Below the pieces are notes generated by a model that was given only the letters and a program-made list of their open reading frames with translations, did not search any database and was not told the DNA's origin. A DNA stretch of 64,000 bases from Fabrea salina (Eukaryota > Ciliophora > Heterotrichea > Heterotrichida > Fabreidae), in NCBI GenBank assembly GCA_022984795.1, contig JALIHJ010000011.1, positions 248,001 through 312,000 of the forward strand. The letters run 5' to 3'. Of this stretch, positions 23,916-32,411 are shown in pieces. The position numbers and the translations under genes were made by a program. How positions within the stretch are numbered: position 1 is the first letter of the stretch; each line of letters starts with the position of its first letter.

Positions 23916-25616
23916 TTAATTAGCTAAACCTATCGGACTATTGCAGATCGGGCAGAGCACTTTGCACCTTCTGGAGACTGATCGGACTTCAACTTGCCTC
24001 TTTAAGTATTCGGAAACGTTTGTGTAGCAAGTATGGCAGTATAAGCACCCACAAGAAACTTGATGAATTCTTTCAAGTTCAAGTTCCTTACTGCAAAACT
24101 GACAGGTACATTTTAATTCTTTGATTAATCCTTTAGCTCTTCTGTCTAGTTTTTTTCCACAGTAGCACTTTTCATGGTGCATAATATCAAATATGCACTT
24201 TCGGCAGAAGATGTTTTCACAACTACAGACATTTACATATCCTTGGGAGGAGTGGCACTTTGCGCAGTTCTGACTTGAGCCGTTAGTGGGTTCTTGAGCA
24301 AGAGTTTTTTTGAACTCCTCAACTATTTTAAGAAGTTCTGGTTTACTTGGTACTGTTGTTGAATCCCTAACTTGTTTCTCAAGAACCTCAATAGTTGTTT
24401 TGATAGCATAAAATTCTGGATTCTCGTCCTCACTCTGGATTTTAGTTTGTTCATAATTCATCGAGGCATTATAACCAGTTTCATTGAGTTTTTGAGACCC
24501 CAAATTACCACTAGTAGCTCCATTGTGGCTTATTGGTGGCTGGACAGGCATTGAGCCATCAGTCCCACTAGGATCTTGAGGCCCACTAACAACTCTATTG
24601 GCACTTGTGGGGAGTTGAGTACGAACTGGTCCACGAGAACTAATGTCAGTGTGAGTCAGAGGTTTCATTGAAGGGTTACTTATACCACTATACTGGTTAC
24701 TAGGAAAACCAAAGTTTCCAGGTTGGCGCATACCGTTGGCATTCAATCTAGACTGAGTGTTTTTGGTTGTAGTTTTCTTTTCAGTGGGACTTGAAGACCT
24801 TTTCCTGCTTCTCATCTGCACAGAATTATCTCCAAAAACACTTTGCAATATTTCTATAAAGGTTTTTCTTGTCCGTTCATGTGGATGCAGAAATTCCCTT
24901 AGTATGTTTTTAATAATTTCACTGTAGTTGCAGTAACTTAAAACCCATTCTATGTCTGAGTGATCAAAATCCCTCTGCAAAAAAACCATCTCCAAAAAGA
25001 CCAGTCCTAAGGCATACACGTCCGACTTCAAAGGTGAACTAGAGGTTCCATTGTGCATTTCAGGACTCCAGTAGTTAGAATTGGAAGGCTTCATCTCAGG
25101 TTTCCTTCCTGACTCTCTGCAATACTGAGACATCCTTACTTTGAACCAGCACACTCCTTGGCCGTAAAATCGATGCAGGTTTCCAGGGTGGATGTCTCCG
25201 TGGATGTATCCTTTGCTTTCAATGGTTGCAAATGTATGAGTTAAGTATCTAAAGTGGTATTCTAACTCATTCTCACTAAAAGCCGTTCCTGCGCTAAGTC
25301 TTCCAGTGAGTTCTTCAGTTAAAGAACCATTTTGTGGATACTCCATAACAAACATTGCATAAGAAGCTGCTGAGCCACTTCCTCCGAGCGTGTAGCCTTT
25401 GAACTCTAGAATGTTGGGGTGCTTCAAGTTAGTTAATGCCAAACTGAGCTTCTGCAGTTGGTTTATATGCTCGATGCTCTTAACCTGAAGTTTGTCTATG
25501 AGAACGATTGACTGGTCTCCGCGATAAAACTGGCCCTGGATAAATTCCTCACCAGTTTGAGGATCCTTATGCAAAATTCCCTGGAAATTGATTTTTGTAA
25601 TGTCTATTTCGTCCAT
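23916..25616 (-). CDS. Pseudokinase with C-terminal RING-like zinc fingers
   Basis: 566 aa. Residues about 10-265 have the protein-kinase fold. The catalytic loop is HGDIHPGN (139-146), keeping Asp and Asn but replacing the loop Lys with His, and the DFG region reads KVRMSQYC (159-166), so metal binding is lost; the Gly-rich loop is absent. SDVYALGLVFLEM (helix F) is well kept. A Ser/Asn/Pro-rich linker (about 270-440) leads to two Cys-rich modules: CAKC...CSC..IFCRKC...CYC and CTCQFC...CGCLYCHTC...CPIC, both RING/IBR-like. The combination suggests a scaffold or a ligase gated by a dead kinase domain. Codon usage in the linker is more A/T-rich than in neighbours. Confidence 0.8.
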   Translation of the reverse strand: MDEIDITKINFQGILHKDPQTGEEFIQGQFYRGDQSIVLIDKLQVKSIEHINQLQKLSLALTNLKHPNILEFKGYTLGGSGSAASYAMFVMEYPQNGSLTEELTGRLSAGTAFSENELEYHFRYLTHTFATIESKGYIHGDIHPGNLHRFYGQGVCWFKVRMSQYCRESGRKPEMKPSNSNYWSPEMHNGTSSSPLKSDVYALGLVFLEMVFLQRDFDHSDIEWVLSYCNYSEIIKNILREFLHPHERTRKTFIEILQSVFGDNSVQMRSRKRSSSPTEKKTTTKNTQSRLNANGMRQPGNFGFPSNQYSGISNPSMKPLTHTDISSRGPVRTQLPTSANRVVSGPQDPSGTDGSMPVQPPISHNGATSGNLGSQKLNETGYNASMNYEQTKIQSEDENPEFYAIKTTIEVLEKQVRDSTTVPSKPELLKIVEEFKKTLAQEPTNGSSQNCAKCHSSQGYVNVCSCENIFCRKCIFDIMHHEKCYCGKKLDRRAKGLIKELKCTCQFCSKELELERIHQVSCGCLYCHTCYTNVSEYLKRQVEVRSVSRRCKVLCPICNSPIGLAN

Positions 25617-25628
25617 TTATATCTATAA

Positions 25629-27122
25629 TTACTTAAAACGCGACAAGAACCTTTGTAGTATTTCGGGAGCTCTAGGAACGTCAAGTTGGAGGTCAGAAAT
25701 GCCTTCTTGGGTTCTTTCGAGTCCCTTTTCTAGTTGAGCTTGAGACACCACGCCGTGCTCTACCAAAAAGACCAGTAGTGAAATAGTATCTTCTTGTTCC
25801 TTGTCTGTTTTGTCCATAGACATTTCAATGGCCTTCTTCACAAAAGCGTGCATGTACTGGGGACAGCAAAGTCCTTTCAGGCACTCCTTGGCGTTGCTGG
25901 CGTCTTGACTGTCAAAGTACTCTTGGACAATAGTTCGGAACTCTTCTTTGTAGTCAGTGTTAGAAACCACGTCAGGCCGCCAAACACTTTGTAAAGTAGT
26001 AAACGAGTCCAAAGGCTTCAAAAGGTTCTGGGTACTCTGTAGAACCTCCACTTCAGGGTTCTCGATGTCGGGCTCGCTAAGCTCAGCATCCCCTAAGTAC
26101 TTAGGAGCTAAGCAGTCGTCTGCAACGGCTCTTGCCATGAACTTTGCGAGTATCTCACCTGCACGCGGAACGTCTATGCAGTACTCGTGGATGTTCCACA
26201 AAAGGTCGTCAAAGGCCTCTACATACATTTCAGGAGAACAAGTTCCCTGGACTTCACACAGCAGTCTGCTGCAGAGTTCTTTTTGGGAGTTGTTTTTGTC
26301 AAAGGCGAGTTCTATAGCCTTCCTCAGAAAAAGGTGGCCAGTGATTTGGGGAAGTTCCTTCTTAAGGAACTCTGCAATGTCCAAAATGACTCCGTTGGCG
26401 TAGTACTCAGTCAGTACTCCAGTTATTTTGTCCTTGAGAGCTCGGTTGTTCTCAACTAAATCTCCTACTACTGTGTTTCCAACCCTAATTTCTCTTAAAA
26501 CATAAGCACCTCTGCCTAAGTTGTAGACTTCCAAAGGCACTCTGAACACAGCTCTTTGTTCCAAAAGTCCAGACTGGACAACCTGGACCAAAAACTCAAG
26601 GAGCACTTCAGCTCCGTTGGGCACGTCTGTAAGGATTTCTTGGATTTCTCTGTAAAGCCTATCGAAGGCCCTTCTGAGTTGGGTGGAGGAAACAGTCCGG
26701 GAAGAATGCAGCAGCTCAATCAACCCCAAAGCCAACTCTTGTTCCCTAGGTCCTACTTCAATAGCTACTTGAATTACTCTTCCTAAAATCACAGAGTGAG
26801 TTTTGGGGTTTTTGAGCGACTTCACCCACTGCACAAAGGGAGGAAAAGACTCTGTTTTAAAGACTTCTTCAGTTTTAGTGCGTGCTGCTATTTTCAGTTC
26901 TGTGGAGTCAAAAGCAAAGTGAGGTCGGGAATATACAGGCAGAGGAGTCCTTATAGGCGAGTACTCTACAGAGGGCTGTTCGTAAGCCTGGTACACTACC
27001 TCGTCTTCGCTGTTGTAGTTGGGGTCTCCTTTGAGCTCTGAACGCAGTTCTAAGTCTGACTTTCCGTCAGCTTTCCCCCAGCCAAACCTGCCTCCGCCTT
27101 GTTTTTTAGGTTCACCTTTCAT
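25629..27122 (-). CDS. Triple MA3-domain protein (PDCD4/MRF-like)
   Basis: 497 aa. A Gly/Lys-rich N-terminus (KKQGGGRFGWGKADGK) precedes three helical MA3 repeats at about 75-200, 228-350 and 380-497. Each has the typical ending of the family: EILTDVPNGAEVLLEFL, EYCIDVPRAGEILAKFM and DLQLDVPRAPEILQRFL. PDCD4 (two MA3) and plant MRF proteins (four) bind eIF4A through these domains and inhibit or tune translation initiation. Three copies is an intermediate number; the first is the most divergent. The eIF4A-like pseudohelicase at 48726-49865 is a conceivable but unproved partner. Confidence 0.88.
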   Translation of the reverse strand: MKGEPKKQGGGRFGWGKADGKSDLELRSELKGDPNYNSEDEVVYQAYEQPSVEYSPIRTPLPVYSRPHFAFDSTELKIAARTKTEEVFKTESFPPFVQWVKSLKNPKTHSVILGRVIQVAIEVGPREQELALGLIELLHSSRTVSSTQLRRAFDRLYREIQEILTDVPNGAEVLLEFLVQVVQSGLLEQRAVFRVPLEVYNLGRGAYVLREIRVGNTVVGDLVENNRALKDKITGVLTEYYANGVILDIAEFLKKELPQITGHLFLRKAIELAFDKNNSQKELCSRLLCEVQGTCSPEMYVEAFDDLLWNIHEYCIDVPRAGEILAKFMARAVADDCLAPKYLGDAELSEPDIENPEVEVLQSTQNLLKPLDSFTTLQSVWRPDVVSNTDYKEEFRTIVQEYFDSQDASNAKECLKGLCCPQYMHAFVKKAIEMSMDKTDKEQEDTISLLVFLVEHGVVSQAQLEKGLERTQEGISDLQLDVPRAPEILQRFLSRFK

Positions 27123-27131
27123 AATTACTAG

Positions 27132-29249
27132 TTATACTAAGTTACTTGCAACACTTTTCAAAAGTACTTCTGCATTCACGGGCTTCATCAAGACTTTCTT
27201 CATTCCGCTTCTTTCGCACTGTGTGATTTCTTCTATTCTTGAGAAAGCAGTGTAGCCTATTATAAAGGGCAACTTGCTGATGTTTTTGTGTTTGTAGTCC
27301 TCAATGATAACTTCAGTAGCTTCCCACCTGTTCATCTCAGGCATGTTGCAGTCCATTATGATCAGTTTAAGAGGACATCCAGTTCTGTCAAAATGCCTTG
27401 TTTTTTCTACTGCTTCTTTACCATTGCAAGCTTCTGCAATTTGCAGATTCAGCGACTCTAGCAGAGTCACTACTATGTACCTGTTGAAGGAGTCGTCGTC
27501 TACAACCATCAGGTCTGGCCTTTGTTTTGAACTTTGGAACTCGTAAACATAGACGGGATGCTCAATTTCATTGGGCAAATCTGTTGAGTCGTCAGCTTCT
27601 ACAATGCAAGCCGGTCCTAAAACTTGCAACTCAAAGGAAAATACAGAACCTAAACCCAGTCCAGAAGAAACTTCGATACACTGACCTCCTAACTCTTTCA
27701 CAAGTAGGTTTGAAATATGGAGCCCTAGTCCACACCCCTCTGCTGTGACTTCGGGTGAGTGAACTCGGTTAAATAAACCAAAAAGCTCTCTAAGGCGTTC
27801 TGGAGCTATTCCTATTCCAGTGTCCCTCACAGACACAGCTAAGTTGTTTCTGGAGTTAACCCATCCACACAGCTCTATTTCGCCTTTGAAAGTGAACTTA
27901 ACTGCGTTGCTGAGTAAGTTCAGAATGACTTGGCAGAGTCTTTTTCCGTCAGTTAGTACTGTTTGAGGCAGTGAAGGGTCAAGTCTCAGAAAAAGTTTAA
28001 CTCCTTTTTTGGAAGCTTGGATCTCAATAAGTTGAACTAATTCTAAAAAAGTATCTCTAATTGGAGTTTCAGAAGTTTCTATGCGGAAAACGCCTGCTAA
28101 AATCTTTGAGTAGTCAAGTAAATCATTCACTAAGGAAGAAAGCATACTTGTTGAAATTCCTATTATTTTAAGCTCTTCTAGGCAGCTGCCAGTTAAGTTT
28201 TCTGTAGCTATGAGTTTTTGTGTGAGTGCTGAAATAGAGTTGGTAGGAGTCTTGAGTTCATGCGAAACTGACCTAAGAATGGCGTTTTTGCAGCGGTTTT
28301 CTGCAGAGACTTGTTCGAGTTTCATAAGCTCGTCTATGTTTTTGACAACTAAAAGAACAGCAGAGAAGTTCCCCCACTGTATTTTCTTGGCTTTCCACTC
28401 AAGGTTCTTGTTCATGTACTCAGTGATGCCTAAAGTAACTTCTTCATTCAGGTCTAGTTCAAAGCACTTCTTTATGTCGTCTAGAAGAGAAGGGTTCACA
28501 GAGTTATTGAAAAACAACCTCCTTTCTTGTGTGTAGTTAAGTCCAGCTATAGTCTGCAGAATGTTTTGATCAGGAAGAAAAATTTCCAGAATGTTGAAGT
28601 TTTGAAGCAGTATTTCGTTCTGAGGCGACAGAAGAAGCAAACCTTCAGGCATGTTTTCAATCAGAACGCAAAGTCGGTTTTGGAGTGCTTCTCTTTCAGT
28701 TTGGTTTTGGAAGAGCTCCAAGCTTTGTTTTTTCCGGGACTTTTCGTTCCAGTAAACTAAGTATATAAACACTAGCGAACAGTAAAGTGCTGGAATGTCT
28801 TCGTAGATGTTGTTGAAGAGCTTCCACAACTCAGAACCCAGCCAGAGTCCTACGTGCTTCACCAGAACTCCTAGGACCACTTTAGGAGACTGGATTACTT
28901 TTATTTCGTAGTATACTATAAAGGAAGTAGATATTACTATCAGCCCATTACTGTGTCCTGGGAACAAACAGTGCCTCAGGTACAAGTTCATCAAGTTAAA
29001 GACTTCGCAGAAGAAAACTACTGATAGCTTTTTAACTCTGACTGAGTCTTTTTTGATAAGCCAGTATGAAACTAGTACAGAAGAAAATATCAGTGCCAGA
29101 ACTGCGTCTAGGTAAAAAATTCTCGTGTACAGCAGTGATCTGAACAAAAATATTAAGCTGATCACTATGTGGCTTACTGTGATTATGTACCTAAGTCCTG
29201 AAAATATGGATTCTGTTTCTTTTTGTTTCCAAATAGCTTTTTCTGACAT
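27132..29249 (-). CDS. Membrane hybrid sensor histidine kinase with receiver domain
   Basis: 705 aa. Five or six hydrophobic segments span residues 18-170. A PAS-like region follows (CVLIENMPEGLLLLSPQNEILLQ). HisKA has the phosphoacceptor H330 in SVSHELKTPTNS. The ATPase domain shows the N-box LNLLSNAVKF, G1 DTGIGI and G2 GCGLGLHIS. The C-terminal receiver keeps the acidic pair (VVDDDS), the phospho-Asp in IIMDCNMPEM, Thr in GYTAF and Lys in LMKPV. All residues for a His-Asp relay are present. Such hybrid kinases are common in ciliates and require an HPt protein, not seen here. The ligand is unknown. Confidence 0.93.
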   Translation of the reverse strand: MSEKAIWKQKETESIFSGLRYIITVSHIVISLIFLFRSLLYTRIFYLDAVLALIFSSVLVSYWLIKKDSVRVKKLSVVFFCEVFNLMNLYLRHCLFPGHSNGLIVISTSFIVYYEIKVIQSPKVVLGVLVKHVGLWLGSELWKLFNNIYEDIPALYCSLVFIYLVYWNEKSRKKQSLELFQNQTEREALQNRLCVLIENMPEGLLLLSPQNEILLQNFNILEIFLPDQNILQTIAGLNYTQERRLFFNNSVNPSLLDDIKKCFELDLNEEVTLGITEYMNKNLEWKAKKIQWGNFSAVLLVVKNIDELMKLEQVSAENRCKNAILRSVSHELKTPTNSISALTQKLIATENLTGSCLEELKIIGISTSMLSSLVNDLLDYSKILAGVFRIETSETPIRDTFLELVQLIEIQASKKGVKLFLRLDPSLPQTVLTDGKRLCQVILNLLSNAVKFTFKGEIELCGWVNSRNNLAVSVRDTGIGIAPERLRELFGLFNRVHSPEVTAEGCGLGLHISNLLVKELGGQCIEVSSGLGLGSVFSFELQVLGPACIVEADDSTDLPNEIEHPVYVYEFQSSKQRPDLMVVDDDSFNRYIVVTLLESLNLQIAEACNGKEAVEKTRHFDRTGCPLKLIIMDCNMPEMNRWEATEVIIEDYKHKNISKLPFIIGYTAFSRIEEITQCERSGMKKVLMKPVNAEVLLKSVASNLV

Positions 29250-29287
29250 TTACACACCTTTATCGACTAAGTTAATTAATGCTTGAA

Positions 29288-30142
29288 TTAAAGACTAAGC
29301 ACAGGCTTGGCGTTGTCTTCTCCGCAAAGAATCACTAGAAGGTTGCTTACGAGTTTTCCCTTGACCTCGTTGTCTAACCTTATGATTTCCCTTTTCTCAA
29401 GCCCCAAAATAGCTGACTCAACCATTTGCAACGCTCCGTTAACAATGCTTTTACGCGCTGCTATAACAGCTTCGGCTTGCTGGCGCCTTAGCATAGCTGC
29501 AGCAATTTCTTCGGAGTAGGCTAGATCACTTATGTAAGCTTCTTCAACTGCTATGCCTGCTCTTGCTATTCCATTTTCTAGCTCTTCAATGAGTTTGTCG
29601 TTGATTTCCCTTCTGCTGGCTCTAAGTGATACTTCTTCATCACTCTCAGCATCATAAGGATACAAACCTGCTACGAACCTTAGAGCTGAATGACTCTGAA
29701 TGCTCATGAAATGCTCGAAGTTGTCCACTTCATAAATAGACTTTGCAGTATCCTTTATTCTCCAAACAATAACTGCAGAAATGAATATAGGGTTACCCTT
29801 ATAGTCATTAACCTTTATCCTTGTGGTTTGCATGTTCCTGAGTCCCACGAATATTTTTTTACCTCCGTAAAAAGGATTACACCAAGAAAGGCCACTTCTT
29901 CTGATAGTGCCTTTATAGTAGCCACAAAACTGTACAACTACAGCCTGGTTAGGATCCAGTGAAAACAAACCACAGAACATAACTAAAGAAACAATGATCA
30001 AAGCTCCAGTTATACCAATCACCCAGTAGAGTTTTGTAAGAATCGAAATAACTAAAATCACTATTGCAATAACTAGTATGCCTAGTGCCACTACAAGCAT
30101 TTTGGGACCTGTTAAAGCTGTGTATTCAGTTTCCTCAACCAT
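29288..30142 (-). CDS. SPFH/band-7 membrane protein, copy 1
   Basis: 284 aa. Two adjacent hydrophobic segments (about 14-58) are followed by an SPFH domain (about 65-240) starting LDPNQAVVVQFCGYYKGTIR and including GLSWCNPFY, NDYKGNPIFISAVIVWRI and an Ala/Glu-rich helix (EEIAAAMLRRQQAEAV). It is closest to the bacterial/plant SPFH proteins that oligomerise on membranes and mark microdomains, rather than to prohibitins. Tandem paralogue at 30180-31034, with near-identical 3' halves at DNA level. Confidence 0.88.
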   Translation of the reverse strand: MVEETEYTALTGPKMLVVALGILVIAIVILVISILTKLYWVIGITGALIIVSLVMFCGLFSLDPNQAVVVQFCGYYKGTIRRSGLSWCNPFYGGKKIFVGLRNMQTTRIKVNDYKGNPIFISAVIVWRIKDTAKSIYEVDNFEHFMSIQSHSALRFVAGLYPYDAESDEEVSLRASRREINDKLIEELENGIARAGIAVEEAYISDLAYSEEIAAAMLRRQQAEAVIAARKSIVNGALQMVESAILGLEKREIIRLDNEVKGKLVSNLLVILCGEDNAKPVLSL

Positions 30143-30179
30143 CTTATAATTTATTCTACTATCTTGTAATAGGCTTTGT

Positions 30180-31034
30180 TTAAAGACTAAGCACAGGCTT
30201 GGCGTTGTCTTCTCCGCAAAGAATCACTAGAAGGTTGCTTACGAGTTTTCCCTTGACCTCGTTGTCTAACCGTATAAGTTCTCTTTTCTCGAGCCCCAAA
30301 ATAGCTGACTCAACCATTTGCAAAGCTCCGTTAACAATGCTTTTACGCGCTGCTATAACAGCTTCGGCTTGCTGGCGCCTTAGCATAGCTGCAGCAATTT
30401 CTTCGGAGTAGGCTAGATCACTTATGTAAGCTTCTTCAACTGCTATGCCTGCCCTATTGAGTCTCTCCTCCAATTGTTCGATGAGTTTGTCGTTGATTTC
30501 TCTTTTGCTAGCTCTAAGTGATACTTCGTCGTCGTTTTCAGCATCATAAGGATACAAACCTGCTACGAACCTTAAAGCTGAATGACTCTGAATGCTCATA
30601 AACTGTTCGAAACTGTCCACTTCGTAGGTAGCTTGTGCAGTATCGCCAACTCTCCAAACAACAACTGCAGAAATGAATATAGGGTTACCCTTATAGTCAT
30701 TAACCTTTATCCTTGCAGTTTGCATGTTCCTGAGCCCAATAAAAACCTTTTTACGCCCATAAAAAGGGTTGCACCAAGAAAGGCCACTTTTCCTGATAGT
30801 CCCTTTATAGTAGCCACAAAAGTGCACAACTACAGCCTGGTTAGGATCCAGTGAAAACAAACCGCAAAGAAGTATGAAGCACAAAAGAAATATGATAGAA
30901 GGAGCTACCAACAAAACATACACTTCTATAATAAAACACAAAGCAAAAAACACAGCATTTAAAAGGATAATCCCTAGTATAATCCCAAGCATCTTGGGTC
31001 CCGACAGAGCCCTATAAACCTTTTCCTCAACCAT
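30180..31034 (-). CDS. SPFH/band-7 membrane protein, copy 2
   Basis: 284 aa, collinear with copy 1. The N-terminal hydrophobic region (about 12-58) has diverged freely while the SPFH core and tail (ILCGEDNAKPVLSL) are almost identical. At DNA level the last 90 bp or so of coding sequence (30181-30271) match copy 1 exactly at an offset of 892 bp, and a further stretch of about 165 bp differs at one or two sites. This is the pattern of recent gene conversion in an older duplication. Different membrane segments with the same core suggest the copies could co-assemble or mark different compartments. Confidence 0.88.
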   Translation of the reverse strand: MVEEKVYRALSGPKMLGIILGIILLNAVFFALCFIIEVYVLLVAPSIIFLLCFILLCGLFSLDPNQAVVVHFCGYYKGTIRKSGLSWCNPFYGRKKVFIGLRNMQTARIKVNDYKGNPIFISAVVVWRVGDTAQATYEVDSFEQFMSIQSHSALRFVAGLYPYDAENDDEVSLRASKREINDKLIEQLEERLNRAGIAVEEAYISDLAYSEEIAAAMLRRQQAEAVIAARKSIVNGALQMVESAILGLEKRELIRLDNEVKGKLVSNLLVILCGEDNAKPVLSL

Positions 31035-31066
31035 ATTTATACGTTTGAGTTAAGAAATAGTTAATG

Positions 31067-32359
31067 CTAAATCTCTGCAACGTACTGCTTGTGGGCGTAG
31101 TAGTTGACTTCGTTCTCAACCATTCTTTTGTTTCTTTGGACGTACTGAAGGCGGTTAGCCACGATCCTGTCAACAATGTCCTCAGTGTTAATCATGGTTT
31201 CACTCTCCACCTCAGCGTAAATGCCCAACTCCTTAGCTACTCTGTAAGGATCCTCAGAAGGGTTCTCGTCACTTGCGTTTTTGTGGTTGCTTCCCTGGAC
31301 CACTAGACCTATGTTCAGGGTTTTGATCATGTCTTGAGTTATTTCCCAAGGAGCCCCCATGATCACGTCGTCCACGTAGCGCATCGCAAGCAAGTTCAGA
31401 GTTCTTTCGTGTAAATTCATGATGGGGTAGTTCTTGCCTTTGTGGAAGTTAGCGGTTTTATCGTCGTGGACTCCAACTATCAAGTAGTCTCCTAACTCCT
31501 TTGCTTTCTTAAGTGTTTCAACGTGGCCTTTGTGCAGCATGTCAAAGGTTCCGTCAATGTACACTATTTTGTCCCCAGGACCAGGCGACTTGTTGGAACT
31601 GAACTGCGTTATGCGTCTTGCAGTAGCCAAGAACTTTGAAGCCGAGGGACTGTGTGAGATCTGACTAGCTGGCAACGACTCAGACTCAATAGTTTCTCCT
31701 TGAGTCATCAAAAGCATCTTGCCAACCATTTCGGTTGTAGAAATTCCTTCGGTGCGCTTCACAACTTTCAAGAGGCCAGCTTGCCTCACGTCAGCGTAAG
31801 CGTCTGTTCCAGTGTCTTTCCTTATGGCTAAGTCATCTCCATGGACCACATAGTCACATCCTGCCCTTTGCAAAATTTCAGGAGTCACATAGTACTCCAC
31901 TCCGTCAATCACAGTGTCCGCCCACTTGCAAGCAGCTGCCATGGCATAGCGTTCGTCCTGAGCCATCACAGGAGGGCCTTTGCACCTGCGGATTTCTTCA
32001 TCCGAAATAACCCCAACAACTAGTTCGTCTCCTAAGGCACGGGCTTGACGCATGCAGTTAAAGTGGCCAGAGTGGATGATGTCCATGCAAGCCGCCATGT
32101 AAATCCTTACTTTCTTAGGCCCTGCTAGGGACCTTGGGATTTCTGATGCGTAGTCGGACAACCTAGCTAGGATGTTTTCAACATCTATTTCTAAGTCAGA
32201 AGTTAGGGCACTGGACTGCAGTAGTTTTTGGCGCAGTTCTGTGTTTTCTTCTAGTCTATGCAAAATACAAACTAGCAGCTGCGGATCAACTTCCATATTA
32301 ATTACCCTAATACTGCCCGGTGCATTCGTTTTGGAGTCATTCTTCTTAAACTTACTCAT
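31067..32359 (-). CDS. PCYT2: Ethanolamine-phosphate cytidylyltransferase, copy 1
   Basis: 430 aa with two cytidylyltransferase domains, the hallmark of the ethanolamine-specific enzyme. Domain 1 has the nucleotide-binding motif MDIIHSGHFN and RTEGISTTEMVGKML; domain 2 has VVYIDGTFDMLHKGHVE. The enzyme makes CDP-ethanolamine from CTP and phosphoethanolamine, the rate-setting step of PE synthesis. The start is uncertain: the Met at 32296 (MEVDPQLL) sits in the TAATTAATATGG context typical here and would give 409 aa, whereas the longer start adds a Lys/Ser-rich leader. A divergent paralogue begins 52 bp away. Confidence 0.95.
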   Translation of the reverse strand: MSKFKKNDSKTNAPGSIRVINMEVDPQLLVCILHRLEENTELRQKLLQSSALTSDLEIDVENILARLSDYASEIPRSLAGPKKVRIYMAACMDIIHSGHFNCMRQARALGDELVVGVISDEEIRRCKGPPVMAQDERYAMAAACKWADTVIDGVEYYVTPEILQRAGCDYVVHGDDLAIRKDTGTDAYADVRQAGLLKVVKRTEGISTTEMVGKMLLMTQGETIESESLPASQISHSPSASKFLATARRITQFSSNKSPGPGDKIVYIDGTFDMLHKGHVETLKKAKELGDYLIVGVHDDKTANFHKGKNYPIMNLHERTLNLLAMRYVDDVIMGAPWEITQDMIKTLNIGLVVQGSNHKNASDENPSEDPYRVAKELGIYAEVESETMINTEDIVDRIVANRLQYVQRNKRMVENEVNYYAHKQYVAEI

Positions 32360-32411
32360 GGTAGTACCAAACCCTCAACCCTATTAGTTAAAAATAATGT
32401 AATAGATAATA

